A stretch of 64,000 nt of DNA from NCBI GenBank assembly GCA_037962975.1, contig CM075669.1, forward strand, positions 123,272,501 to 123,336,500, in the 5' to 3' direction. Under the pieces are notes generated by a model. The model ran no database searches, had not been told where the DNA came from, and was given only the letters and a program-made list of their open reading frames with translations. The DNA comes from Clitoria ternatea. Its lineage: Eukaryota > Streptophyta > Magnoliopsida > Fabales > Fabaceae. Below are positions 35,442 through 47,415 of this stretch, one piece after another. Position numbers and translations under genes: made by a program. The stretch's first letter is position 1, and each line of letters opens with the position of its first letter.

Positions 35442-36540
35442 TTTAGAGATTTGAATGTGGGTGTGGAGACTTATACTCCCAAGAAGATGTCGCTTGAAAT
35501 GTTGAAAGTCACAAACGAATTTCTTGAGTACGTGAAGGTACAGCAGCCGAATGATGAGTATCTGAATGAGATGAAGAAAACTCAAGAAAAAGGGAAGAAA
35601 TTATTTGTAGAAGAAGGCCAAGATGGCATTTGGCGTGTGAAGGGCCGAATTTTTGTTCCCTCAAGTAGTGATGTGAGAAAATGTGTACTGGAGGAAGCTC
35701 ATAAAAGTGTATTGAGCATTCATCCTGGTTCTACCAAGATGTATCAAGACTTGAAAAAGAATTTTTGGTGGCCTGGCATGAAGCGTGATGTGGCAAACTT
35801 TGTGGCGTCTTGCCTTGTTTGTCAGAAGGCTAAAGTCGAGCATCAAAGACCATCTGGTTATTTGAGACCGTTGGAGATCCCTGTTTGGAAATGGGATAGC
35901 ATAGCTATGGATTTTGTTTCTGGATTACCCAAAACTTGTGCTGGAAACGATGCCATATGGGTTATTGTGGATCCACTAACGAAGTGTGCTCACTTCTTGC
36001 CCATGAATATGAAGAGTTCCTTGGAGAATTTGGCACAATTATATATAAAGGAGATTGTTAGGCTGCATGGTGTGCCGTCCAGTATCATATCCGACAGTGA
36101 TCCTCGGTTTACTTCTCGATTTTGGGGAAGTTTACATAATGAGTTGGGTTCTAAGTTGAAACTTAGTTCTGCATATCATCCTCAAACCGATGGACAATCC
36201 GAAAGGACGATACAAAGCCTTGAAGATTTATTGAGAGCTTGTGTCCTGGAACATGGTGGATGTTGGGAGAGATTCTTGCCATTGATTGAATTTACATACA
36301 ACAATAGCTTTCATTCTAGTATTGGCATGGCACCATATGAGGCATTGTATGGAAGGAAGTGTAGAACTCCCTTGTGTTGGATTGAAGTTGGAGAGAACTT
36401 GGCCTTAGGACCAGAGATTGTTCAAGAAACTACCGAGTAAATTAAAAAGATACAAAAGAATATGAAAATTGCTCAAGATAGATAGAAAAGTTATTATGAC
36501 AAAAGGCATAAACCCCTTGAGTTTCAAGTTGGTGTTCATG
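35442..36540 (+). pseudogene. Tekay pol: integrase
   Basis: Zinc-binding HHCC region: the His pair near 35697 and 35720 and CLVCQKAK at about 35812. The DDE core keeps all three acidic residues: MDFV (Asp at 35910), SDSDPRF (Asp at 36093) and GQSER (Glu at 36201). The Arg usual in SDRDPRF is Ser here, and IVDPLTK has Pro where the family has Arg. Stops at 36438 and 36483. Integrase inserts the cDNA into chromatin. Confidence 0.92.
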
Positions 36541-37028
36541 TATTCTTGAAGGTTTCGCGTGATAAAGGAATTGGAAGGGCGCTAAAGAGTGGCAAGTTGA
36601 GCCCTAGATTTATCAGACCTTATGAGGTATTGGAGCGGATTGGTGACGTTGCTTATAGGATAGCACTCCCTCCGCATCTTGCTAATCTACACAACGTGTT
36701 TCACGTGTCGCAGTTGAGAAAATATGTTCATGATCCTCTACATGTGATTCCTATGGACGAGATTGATGTACGAGATGATTTATCTATTCCTCCTGTTTCT
36801 GTTCGCATCGTCGAGCATTCCATAAAGAAACTACGGAACAAGTTGGTACCATTGGTGAAGGTCGCTTGGAAACATGGAAATATGGAGACGTTCACATGGG
36901 AATGTGAGGACGACATCAGAGAGCGATATCCCGACATGTTCGAATCTGGTAAGTTAAATTTCGAGGACGAAATTTTCTTTTTGGAGGGGTGGATTGTAAC
37001 ATCCCAAAATTTTAAAATAGAGGATTAA
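36541..37028 (+). pseudogene. Tekay pol: integrase C-terminus and chromodomain-like end
   Basis: Begins with the GPF/Y-type region (KLSPRFIRPYEVLERIG, LPPHLANLHNVFHVSQLRKY), a hallmark of chromovirus integrases. A chromodomain-like stretch follows (VKVAWKHGNMETFTWECEDD, about 36853-36915), thought in this group to steer integration to marked chromatin. This final section is open, with no stop. The frame runs through the polypurine tract and 34 bases into the 3' LTR before stopping at 37028. Confidence 0.9.
36978..36994 (+). promoter_or_regulatory. Polypurine tract of the Tekay element
   Basis: GGAGGGGTGGA after a T-run, directly before the 3' LTR TGTAACATCC; it overlaps the end of the pol frame. 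Confidence 0.85.
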
Positions 37029-37544
37029 TTAAGGGAAATGAGTATTGACAAATTGAATGAGAATTATTTAATGTCCCAAACTATTAAAAATAATTAAATT
37101 AAGATTTTTGGGGACCATTGGTGGTTCATGGAGACCGGTTAAGCTAAAAATAAGCCCGGTTGAGATATGGGTGTCAGACCAAGTATCTCTGAATGAGATG
37201 ATATTGGTCAGGGTTGTTGAGAATAATATTGGGACTCCACATATATGATCAAAATAATTTTTAGATAAAGTATTGAGCCCGAATGAAGAGCCTGTTAGTT
37301 ATAAAATGATGGAATTCTAATGAATGGAAATAAAATGAAGCAAAAAGCCCAAATTCGCTTCTTATTTTTGTTGGGTTTCTGTGACCACATTGGAAAAGCA
37401 TATCACTTCTTCTTCTCTATCTTTCTTCTCTACTCTTTCTTCACTTCTTCTTCCTCCCATTCAAAAACCCTAAGCTAAGGTGGTGTCATTTTCATTTCCT
37501 CCATTTTTGTTTGAAGAAGACTTGGAGTTTGAGGTCTCTCATCT
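36995..37544 (+). repeat. 3' LTR of the Tekay element, first part
   Basis: Matches 28155 onward until the Athila-type element begins at 37545. The LTR resumes at 50438. CATCT at 37540-37544 is the left target duplication; the unbroken sequence in the 5' LTR reads CCTCT there. Confidence 0.92.
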
Positions 37545-40500
37545 TGATAGGGCCCGTAAGCGCACGGGTTATGTCGCGTAATATAAAAGATTATCGTTCT
37601 CCACAGGGACTGTTTTCAAACTACCAGCATATTGAAATTTAATTATCCACACAATTGATTTTTAATGTTTTTGTAAAATAAAACACAAATTAAAAATAAA
37701 TTTAGAAACAAAATTTACTTGACACTTAAAAAGCAGAGTTGAGAGTATCTTGGGATTTCGGGGGATCAAGACTCTATTTTATGTTAATGAATTTTAACTT
37801 TTCATAAATAAGAATCAAATTAAGTTTTCCAAGGCGGATTTTCCTTAAGCTAATTAATATGTTCCTCTCGGAATCCTATTAATGTACCTAACCTATGGAA
37901 AGCACTGCTTAATCCTTAGAAAAGGCCCATTATCGTTTTGTGAAAATCCCTTATTTATTCCCCAAAAGATTTTGATTACTTTCACGGTTTTACCAAGGTC
38001 ACAAAAAGTATTTCAAAACCTTAGGCTTAGTTCAAAAACTTTCCAGTAACAATAAATCTCTCGATTCTATTAATTACTTAAACTTACTAATATAGCCGCA
38101 AGTATACAGTTTTATCACTTAGGTTCTTGTTAGGAATCACTAAGAGCATTGAACATTTTTTGAACTAAATGGAAAACAGAAATTTATTTAATTCAAAGTA
38201 AAAATAACATTATCATAAAATATTATCACACCCCCTTCATCCTAAGATAATTAATTTAGTTACTCATGAAATAATTCAAATTCATATACATGATGGAAAA
38301 ATAAAACATACAAGACATGGTACAAATAAAGACTTACGAGTTTCTCCAAAAGCTCAAAATAATTTTACCAATGTATTTCCTTGTTGCAATATTCCTCCAC
38401 CAATTACAAATTGGAACACTCAATTTCACAATCCTCACAACTCTTACAAAACAGAAAGAAAAAGAAAAGAAAAAGAAAATAAAAAGAGAAAGAAACGGGA
38501 CAGAGAAAGAAAACGAAAGAGAAAGAAAAGAAAGGAACAAAGTAAAAAAATGAGAACTGGATAAAAAACGACGCTGTCACGGCTTCAGACATCCCCGCTG
38601 TATTTATAGAAATCTGGACGTCAATAATCATGGGGAATGGCAGCTAGTGGGACTTCTTTATTACTTTCTCTTTTGTCTTGTTGTTCAGCCGCCCCACAAG
38701 ATCAATAAATCAACTTGGATAGTGCGTTGGTGTGTGATGGAGAAACAGCCTGGACCTCGACAACCATAGGGAACAGCGGCTAGTGGGAATTCTTTATTAT
38801 TTTCTCTTTTGTCTTGTTGTCAGCCGCCCCCTCATAATTCAAGGATCCACTTGGATAGTGGGAATTCAAGTCAGCATGGGCAAACAGTGGAAATATGGAA
38901 CCGACGTTCTCCTTATGACTCGGATTAGTGCCTCAGCCAGTATCCATTCTCAGTGGGAATTAATCCGAGCGGAACAGGTGCTCTCATATATAAAAGACCA
39001 AGTGAAAGCTTGAATTCACAGATTATTGACTCGGAAATTTCTTTCCGAGGAGCATTCATCAGGACCTCTGTTCATTCGGAATTGCTTCACTCGGTCGTGC
39101 TTTGCTCGGAACTTTTCACTGCTTAAAGTACTCGACTGGAATTTTTTCACTGATTGAAACATTCATTCAGAATTATTTCAAAAGTGACTCACTCGGAGAT
39201 CATTTGCTCGGAGGTGCTTCTTCTTGAACCACTCGTTCAGACCCTCTTCTTACATGTGACCCAATCAGGAACGTCTCATTCGTGAAGTCTTCATTTAAAA
39301 TTGATTCAATCGGCACCTCCAAAATGTTTCACTCGGCTATGTCTCTGGCCGACAAGTCAAAACCATTTTTTTGACTTAAAATTGATTCAATCGGGAACTC
39401 TTCATTCAAATGCCTCAGCCTGAGGGGTATTCCTTCGGAATCAAGGTCTTTCTTCACCCGGAAGCACATCACTCGAATTGAACCATTCAGAGAAACCTTG
39501 CTCGGTGTACATCAACCCATTCGGACATATTCACTAGGAAGTCCGACTTGCTTTTCATTCAGAATGGCCTCAATCATCAATCAACCCATTCGGATGTATT
39601 CACTCGGGAGTCGGCCTTGCTTTTCACTCAGAAATTTGGAACTTGAGAGAATCTGGCCGATAGAAGCTCTTTCCAGGTCAGAGCTTTGCTTTGCTCGGAA
39701 ATACATCTCTCGGCCCCAAACCACTCGGAAGTACCTTCCTCGGAGACATCTCACTCGGGGTTAGTTTGAAACTTGCGAGTCTGCCCGAAAAAGACTCATT
39801 CCCGATCGGACTCTTTTCCTTGCTTGGAAAGACATTTTCTCCGAAACACACTACTCAGAAAGGCCTTTTCTTTGCTCAAAATGCCATCTTTTCTGAAATA
39901 CACCACTCGGAGACATCCTTGCCTGACAAGTGTTCTTCCGAAGTTCAGAGTTTTTTTCATTCAGAATCAACTCACTCGGGAATCCTCCACTCGGAAACAA
40001 TTTTGCCCAGAAAAAGCACTTGTCCCCAAATCAGACTTGCTTCAATCAGTAATCTTTCACTCGGACATATATCTTTGGGCGGTACTTATTCAAAGTCAGT
40101 CCCTTTTTCACTCAGAGTGGCTGCAGTCGGGAATCTTCCACTCGGATTTATCTCGAACTGGGAAGTATTCGTTCAAGGTCAGCCATTTTTCACTCGGAAT
40201 GGCTTTGATCGGGAATCTTTCACTCGGATTTACCTCCAACCGGGAGATAATCGACTCGGTAACGCTTCATTCGAAGACTCCCTACTCGGAAATGATCATT
40301 CCTACTCGAAAATGATCATTCCGAGTCGGAATTCAGTCCTCTTAGAATTCTTTCCACTTGGGCCGAGCCCATTTTCATTCTTTTGTTGCTCTTTTTTCAC
40401 CGTGGCTTGTTCTTCTTGTTTCTTTATCATTTGATGGTCGTTTTTCTCTTGTTATTGACCCTTGGATTATCTTTGTACTTGTTCCTTAATTTTATTAATT

Positions 40501-40635
40501 TCTGCAAAATAAAATACCCAAGTAGAATATAGTGGAAAGAAAGCGAAAATCACAAAAATTAAGGAAATACAGTGCATAATGATTAAAATCCTAAGCAAAC
40601 TAAATCTAATTTATTGTGTTATAAAACACTTATCA
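37545..40635 (-). repeat. 3' LTR of the nested Athila (3091 bp)
   Basis: On plus it starts TGATAGGGCCC and ends ACACTTATCA. A minus-strand TATA box (TATAAATA) lies near 38600-38612. The stretch 39000-40330 is a field of CACTCGG motifs (CCGAGTG on the element's own strand). A plus-strand frame of 247 codons (39691-40434) is broken in the other LTR and not called a gene. Confidence 0.9.
39000..40330 (-). repeat. CCGAGTG motif field in the Athila LTR
   Basis: More than forty copies of CACTCGG, CATTCGG or CACTCAG on the plus strand, at irregular 15-45 base spacing. Partner field at 48900-50210. Confidence 0.8.
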
Positions 40636-41998
40636 AAATACCCCAAACTAAAACATTGCTTGTCCTCAAGCAATTACCATATGATAAGATACAGAAAACA
40701 CTAAGCTCAGTAAACTAAGGAATCCAAAATAGAGAAAAAGATTTATTCAAATGCCAATATTAATTTTCTTATATGAATCAATTTTCATTATCAAGACAGA
40801 GGATACTCTTCTCTCAATTTTCACTCAAAGTGTTTCATGGTTTGTGTATCACTCAGATCATCATAGTCAAAAAATATTACCATAAGCTTGTTAATAAACC
40901 AGAAACTCCACAGTTTAGATAGAAAATACGTCAAAGTCTAAAGGTCTTTCAAAGGTTGTAACGTGGCCTTGGGTTGTATTGTCAAGGTAGGAATTTCAAG
41001 AAAAATGGAAGAACAGTCATGAATGATTCAAATTACCATCATAAATTTAACAGAGCAATTTTTTGAACTTTTATGGACTTTTTGGAATTCATTCAATATC
41101 ATCCTTTTGATTTTCTTTTTCTTTTTTCTTGCTTTTCTTTGCATCCTATACATATTTTTCTTAAGTCCTTTTTTTTATTTCTTTGCTCCACTAAATTTCC
41201 AACTTTTCACCATTAAGAGAATATCAGTCAATGAAAGGCTTCAAAGAAAAATTTTCACTTTTAGGCTCAAAAGGGGCAACTAGGGGTCAAATTATGCAAA
41301 AATTCTGAGGCTTAAGAATAAGGATTAATTGTGCCTTTATCATCCTAAGACATATAATCAAAAACCATTTTGAATCGGTTGAAAAACAAGTTCTAGAATA
41401 TTAATGACTATAAGATTCACTCAATCAAGAACATATGGGTTTTGAAAATTTGTTTGATAAATAACCTATTTTGGCTCAAGTCTAACCATGGAAAGTCTTT
41501 TCAAAGAAAATTTTAATCACATAAAGTTCATTTAGACATTGATTTGACATTTAAACAATCAAATTTTGAAAATTTTACTCAAAATTTTGGGGTCCTTAGA
41601 TACTTTAGCCTTGTGTTCAAAGTAAATTTATCATATAATCATGGTAAATTACAAGATTACGAAAAAACAAGGAAAACACACATGCATGAAAAATATAACA
41701 ATCACACAACGTAAACAAAATAGTTAAGTTTTCTTATCTACCACCCCAAACCAGAATTTGACATTGTCCTCAATGTTAAAATGGATGATAAAAGGATAAG
41801 AAAACTTACCTGTAGTAACCCCAAACCAGCATTTGACATAGTTGGTTTTTTTTTTAAAGCTCAAAATGAAACAACAACTTTTTATAGGGTTACCTCCCTA
41901 TCCGTGCTAAGTTTTAAGTCTTTAGCCAGACTTCTCACCGTTTGGATTTACTCATCAGGAGCATTAAACAAGTCCAAGTCACTTGCTTGTTTTATTGG
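40636..41998 (-). other. 3' non-coding region and polypurine tract of the nested Athila
   Basis: On the minus strand the polypurine-like AGTTTGGGGTATTT lies directly before the LTR (plus 40636-40651). T-rich tracts at 41095-41180 and two CATTGTCCTCAATG/GCTTGTCCTCAAGC-type phrases (40657-40674, 41762-41780) are present. No env-like coding frame. The frames of 73-88 codons here on plus are random. Confidence 0.75.
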
Positions 41999-43090
41999 TT
42001 AACCTGTCAAGTAGTGCTTTACTCTCTGTCCATTTACCCTAAATGTACCAGATTTCTCGCTCCATAGTTCGACAGCTCCAAAGGGAAAGACCTTTGTTAC
42101 CTTGAATGGTCCCAACCATCGGGATCTCAGTTTACCTGGAAAAAGCTTCAATCTGGAATTAAATAGTAAAACCATATCACCTGGATTAAATGTTCTCCGT
42201 TGGATGTGATGATCATGCCATTGTTTGATTTTTTCTTTATAAATTCTGGCATTTTCATATGCATCTAGACGGAGTTCTTCAAGCTTATTTAATTCCTACA
42301 ACCTATGTTCACCTGCAGCCTTATGATCAAAGTTAAGAGTTTTAACAGCCCAAAAAGATTTATATTCTAGCTCAACAGGTAAATGACAGGGTTTCCCATA
42401 TACTAGCTTAAAAGGTGTGGTTCCAATGGGAGTTTTGTATGCAGTTCGATATGTCCATAAGGAATCATCTAACTTAATAGACCAATCTTTACGTGATGTA
42501 TTCACCACTTTTTGAAGAATATTTTTAATTTCCTGATTGGATACCTCAACTTGTCCACTAGTTTGTGGGTGATAAGGTGTAGCAACCTTATGCCTAACTC
42601 CATATTTCTTTAGAAGGGTCTGAAAAGTTTTTTCAATAAAATGAGACCCTCCATCACTTATAACACATTTTGGGACCCCAAACCTTGGAAATATTATTTT
42701 CTTAAAAAGTTTAATAACAGTCTTAGCATCAAAATGGGGTAAAGCAATGGCTTCCACCCATTTTGACACATAGTCAACTGCCACTAATATGAACTGATTT
42801 CCAAAAGAGGAAGGAAAAGGTCCCATAAAATCAACACCCCATACATCAAATAATTCAACTTCTAAAATGGTATTCAATGGCATTTCATGTCTCTTACCAA
42901 TGTTACCTGTTCTTTGGCAAGTATCACAAGTTAGAACATACTTATGTACATCCTTAAAAATATTTGGCCAATAGAACCCAGCTTGCAATATTTTAGCAGC
43001 TGTCTTAGAGGTACTCATGTGCCCTCCACAGGAAAGAGAATGGCAATGATCCAAGATAACATGGACCTCATCTTGTGAAACACACCTCTA
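41999..43090 (-). pseudogene. Athila pol: integrase
   Basis: Zinc-binding start HCHSLSCGGH followed by CDTCQRTGNI, then the DDE core with VDFMGPF, ISDGGSHF and GQVEVSN, so all three acidic residues remain. The YRTAYKTPIG and HLPVELEYKSFWAVK stretches are typical of Athila. After one stop (42295, where CAG is likely ancestral) the C-terminal FNPGDMVLLFNSRLKLFPGK region continues to a TAA at 41999. Upstream the frame is broken near 43090. Confidence 0.92.
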
Positions 43091-43092
43091 AA

Positions 43093-43761
43093 TCAAACCA
43101 TCTGCACATTGCTTGAATAGGAGTGGTTCATCCCAATAGTAGTGTTTAACATCTGTAAAAAACTTTTTCCTTTGCTGAAAGCTAGATCAGGAGGTAAGAT
43201 ACCACATGCAAGAAAATTTACAAAGTCAGCATACCAAGGAACACGTTGGATACTAAGATTCAAGAGTTGTTCATCCAGAAAAGATTTATTGATGGGAATA
43301 TTATCTGTTTCTTCTTTTTCAAATGTCAACCTAGACAGGTGGTCAGCGACCAAGTTCTCGGTACCCTTCTTATCCTTAATTTCTAAGTCAAATTCTTGCA
43401 ATATTAGAATCCACCTAGTTAATCTAGGCTTTGCTTCCTTTTTATTCAACAGATACTTAATGGCAGAGTGGTCAGTGTAAACAGTAACATGTAAACCTAC
43501 CAAGTAAGATCTAAATTTATCAAAAGCAAAGACAATAGTTAACAGTTCTTTTTTAGTTATGGCATAATTTACCTGAGCATCATCTAGCGTCCGGCTAGCA
43601 TAATGAATTACATGGAGCTTTTTATCCTTTTGTTGCCCCAACACAGCCCCCACTGCGTAATCACTCGCATCGCACATCAACTCGAACGAGAGTTCCCAAT
43701 CAGGGGGTTGCACGATGGGGGCAGAGATTAGAGCTTGCTTAATCCTGCAAAAAGCTTCCAT
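43093..43761 (-). pseudogene. Athila pol: RNase H
   Basis: Contains FELMCDASDYAVGAVLGQ with the first catalytic Asp, YAITKKELLTIVFAFDKFRSYL, YTDHSAIKYLL and ENLVADHLSRL. Open over 222 codons. It is separated from the reverse transcriptase by a frameshift near 43750. The linker to integrase carries SIQRVPWYADFVNFLA, usual in this group. Confidence 0.9.
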
Positions 43762-44725
43762 AAAGATGAATCAAAATTGAAAGGCACATCCTTACCCAGA
43801 AGAGTTGTAAGAGGCTTTGTGATCTTGGAGAAATCTTTAATGAACCGACGGTAAAACCCTGCATGTCCAAGAAAACTCCAAATACCTTTCATATTTGTAG
43901 GTGGAGGCAATTTTTCAATCACTTTTACTTTAGCCTTATCAACTTCTATACCTCTCTCAGACACCAGGTGTCCAAGAACTATGCCTTCTCTTACCATAAA
44001 ATGGCATTTTTCCCAGTTTAAGACCAGATTGGTCTCTTCACAACGCAGCAAGACTTGGCATAAATTTGTTAAACAATTATCAAAATCCAAACCATGCACT
44101 GAAAAATCATTCATAAAGACTTCCATCACATTTTCAATAAGGTTAGAAAAAATTGCTTGCATACACCTTTAAAAAGTCGCAGGTGCATTACACAGACCAA
44201 AAGGCATACGTCTGTAAGCATAAGTCCCATAAGGGCAAGTGAAGGTAGTCTTTTCTTGATCAGATGGATGAATGGGAATTTGATGAAAACTTGAATACCC
44301 ATCCAAATAACAGAAATAAGAGTGTTTCACAAGTCTTTCAAGCATCTGATCAATAAAAGGGAGAGGAAAATGATCTTTTTTTGTGGCGCTATTTAACTTC
44401 CTATAATCAATGCACATGTGCCAACCAGAGACAATCCTGGTAGGAATCAAGTTATGTTTATCATTTTCAATCATAATTATTCCCCCCTTTTTAGGCACCA
44501 CATGAACAGGACTTACCCCTTTACTACTATCAACAGGATATATGACTCCAGCATCAAGCAATTTAAAATTTCCTTTTTAACCACTTCTTGCATTTTTGGA
44601 TTTAATCTCCTAAGTGGTTCTACTATGGGCCTACTTTCATCTTCTACAGTAATCCTGTACATACAAAGAGAAGGGCTAATCCCTTTGATATCATCCATTG
44701 TATAACCTATTACCTTTCTATACAA
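43750..44725 (-). pseudogene. Athila pol: reverse transcriptase with altered catalytic site
   Basis: Reads RRLNPKMQEVVKKEI, a frameshift near 44565, then AGVIYPVDSSKGVSPVHVVPKKGG, CIDYRKLNSATKKDHFPLPFIDQMLERL and YRRMPFGLCNAPATF, a stop at about 44166 (Gln expected), then VFMNDFSVHG. The first Asp of the family's FMDD is Asn (codon AAT at 44109-44111), which would abolish polymerisation. FLGHAGFYRRFIKDFSKI ends the domain. Together with the stops this copy is inactive. Confidence 0.92.
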
Positions 44726-44731
44726 CCTAAG

Positions 44732-45640
44732 TTATTTCAAAAGTTTTTCAGTTTCACATGGATTCAATTCAGCTTTAACAATCACAGGATATGTGGAATT
44801 AGGACCAAGAAACTCATACCTTAAAGAAGCTGGTAAAGGATTTAATTCTACATTGGGGCTTACCACTTTGTCACCTATGACCTCAGTATCATGTTTTAGT
44901 AGGGCCTCAGAGCAATCAGATGTTTCTGTCAGCTCAATCATGAAAATAGTTTCAAGTGGGTCATTAGGAAGGGTTACTTCCTTTACCACTTGTTCAACAA
45001 AGTCCACACTACAGCAAACATCATTAAAAGGTTTTTCTAAAACATTTTTCAAGTTAAAATCAACCTTTTGATCTCCAACAGTTAGAGACAACTTACCATT
45101 CTTAACATCGATCACAGCACCTACAGTTGCTAAAAATGGTCTGCCTAAAATAATAGGAATCAAAGAATCTTCGTCCATTTCAAGCACAACAAAGTCAGCA
45201 GGTATAAAAAATTTTCCTACCTTAATAGGAATATCCTCTAAAATTCCTACAGGATATTTTACAGATCTATCAACCAATTACAAAGACATCCTAGTAGGTT
45301 TCAGCTCACCCAATCCTAACTTTTCAGCAACAGATAATGGCATTAAACTCACACTCGCTCCTAAATCACACAATGCTTTATCTATATTCATGTCACCAAT
45401 CATACAAGGAATAGAGAAACTACCTGGATCTTGGAGCTTGGGTGGAATCTTTCTTTGAATTAGAGCACTGCACTCTTCAGTAAGTGCAACTGTACAATCT
45501 TCCTCTAGTCTTCTTTTGTTGGACAAAATGTCCTTCAGGAACTTTGCATATGTGGGCATTTGCTGCAAAGCATCTGTGAAGGGAATATTGATATATAATT
45601 TCTTTAAAACATCAAGAAACTTACCAAATTGTTTGTCCAA
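44732..45640 (-). pseudogene. Athila pol: aspartic protease region
   Basis: Reads ALCDLGASVSLMPLSVAEKLGL, the Athila protease active site (Asp in DLGAS). Then a stop at 45278 where CAA is likely ancestral, then LVDRSVKYPVGILEDIPIKVG and PIILGRPFLATVGAVIDV, the second half of the retropepsin fold. The upstream part (LYINIPFTDALQQMPTYAKFLKDIL) is the linker normally found between Gag and protease in Athila. Confidence 0.9.
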
Positions 45641-45688
45641 CTTTGCTTTAGCTAAGTGTTGAGGAAATGGAATGGGAGGTTGATATGG

Positions 45689-47198
45689 CTAAACCTCCTG
45701 CTTCTTTTCTTGTTGTTTCTCTTCTTCAATCACTGGATGAGATGAAGATTCATCCACTTTCTTTTCCTCCTTTGCAGTCTTGCCAACTGGTCCATCATAT
45801 TGAGTACCACTCCTAAGAGTGACAGCCATGGTTTGGTTAGATGGTCCAGCCTCTGGTTTTCCAGGAAATATTCCTGGTGCTCTTTGAGAGTAGGAGGCTT
45901 GTTGGGCAATTTGATTTTCTAGTATTTTGTTATGGGTGGCAAGAGAGTCCACTTTTGAAGCCAAGTTTTTTTATTGCATCAGAGAATTCATCATTTTGTT
46001 TAAGTTGAGTAGCTACAAATGTCTCCATCAAGGATTCTAGCTTTGATTTTTATGGAATATAGGTTCCTTGTTGAGGTTTATAGTTACTTTGATTACCTTG
46101 GAATTGAGGTGGCCTATTTTGGAAGCCAAGTGGACCTTGTGGAGGTCTGTAGTTACCTTGATAATTTCCACCATAATTTCCAATAGCATCCACCTGATGC
46201 ATTTCTTGTTCTTGATTAAGGGTCATTGCTAAATGGCAGTTTGCAGCTCCATGTCCTAAAACACCACAAACTTCACAAACAATATTAGTAGTACCTGTTG
46301 ACCCTATTTTATCAAGTTTTAATGTTAATGCTTCAACTTTGGTAGAAAGTAGGGAAAGAGCATCAACAGAGTGCTTACCTGGTGTTTTATCAGGTAATCC
46401 TCTCTCAGAGTTCCACTAGTGAGTATTTTGAGCTATTTCCTCAATCAGGTTCTCAGCTTCATCAATATTTTTACTCATGAAGGCTCCTCCAGCTGTAGCA
46501 TCTAAAGAGATCTTTTGTGTGGAAGTTAGTCCATTATAGAAAATATGGATTGTCAACCACCTTTCTATCCCATGGTGAGGACATTCTCTTAGCAACTCCT
46601 TGTATCTTTCCCAGGCTTCATACAAGGATTCTTCATCTTTTTGTGAGAAATTTATGATTTGTTTTCTCAGCACATCGGTCTTGTTCCTTGGGTACCATTT
46701 ATTGATAAAAGCACTGGACAATTGTTCCCAAGTCGTGATGGATCCTTCAGGAAGAAAGTATAACCACGCCCTCGCTTTATCTCTTAAAGAGAAAGGGAAG
46801 AGTCTCAAGCGAATGGCATCATTGGTGGCTCCGTTCATCTTTAGGGTGTCATAGTATTCAAGAAAGATTTGAAGATGAAGATTTGGATCTTCAGAGGTTA
46901 ATCCTCCGAATTGGTTCTGTTGAACCATAGAGAGTAGTGAAGGCTTCAATTCAAAATTATTAGCCTCTACTGTGGGTCTAAGGATGCTAGATCCTCTTCC
47001 ATTTGTACTTGGAGCGGCAAAATCTCTTAAGGCTCTGTTTTGGTTTGCCATTTGTTTTTCTTTTTCTTGTTTTTGTTGTTTTTGTTGTTTTCTTAAAGCT
47101 CTAAGGGTACGTTCTATCTCAGGGTCAAATCCTAAGTTTAGATCGACACTACGGCTTCGTCGCATAAAAAGAAAATAAATGAAAAATAAAACAAACAA
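45689..47198 (-). pseudogene. Athila Gag
   Basis: Starts MFVLFFIYFLFMRRSRS at 47198, though the true start may be MRRSRS or later. The core FELKPSLLSMVQQNQFGG, then DPNLHLQIFLEY, LFPFSLRDKARAWLY, INKWYPRNKT and LYEAWERYKELLRECPHHG, is typical of Athila. A stop at 46413 is followed in frame by a zinc knuckle CEVCGVLGHGAANC (about 46250-46290) and a Gln/Pro/Asn-rich tract. Another stop lies near 46052, and a frameshift in a T run near 45966 leads into a Glu/Lys-rich tail that ends at 45689. Confidence 0.9.
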
Positions 47199-47396
47199 TC
47201 ATAAAAAAATAAAACAACAACATATACACAGAATAAAGAACAAAATACAAAATAACAAACAGAATAAAATAAGTAAAAATAAAAATACAGAAAAAATATA
47301 AAAAGAAAAGAAATAAACAAAACAAAAAAAATAATATTAGTAAGTATGATCTAATCGAATTTCAATATTACCGATATTTGAGGGACAACAGTCCCT

Positions 47397-47409
47397 GGCA
47401 ACGGCGCCA
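47397..47409 (-). promoter_or_regulatory. Primer binding site, tRNA-Asp type
   Basis: On the minus strand TGGCGCCGTTGCC, complementary to the 3' end of plant tRNA-Asp, six bases from the LTR. AT-rich leader without features lies between this and gag (47199-47396). Confidence 0.88.
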
Positions 47410-47415
47410 AAAACT

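Noticed and set aside
38404..38631. Phe/Ser-rich minus-strand frames that resemble membrane proteins (also 48275-48502)
   Set aside because: They translate a purine-rich tract (AAAGAAAAAG) in antisense; hydrophobicity is a composition effect.
39691..40434. Plus-strand frame of 247 codons with repeat-like HSE/SLG units
   Set aside because: Broken into 106-147 codon pieces in the sister LTR (49025-50186) by indels and stops. The repeats come from CACTCGG at the DNA level.
40636..41998. Possible env-like gene downstream of the nested Athila integrase
   Set aside because: No minus-strand frame of useful length; the region is AT-rich with T tracts.
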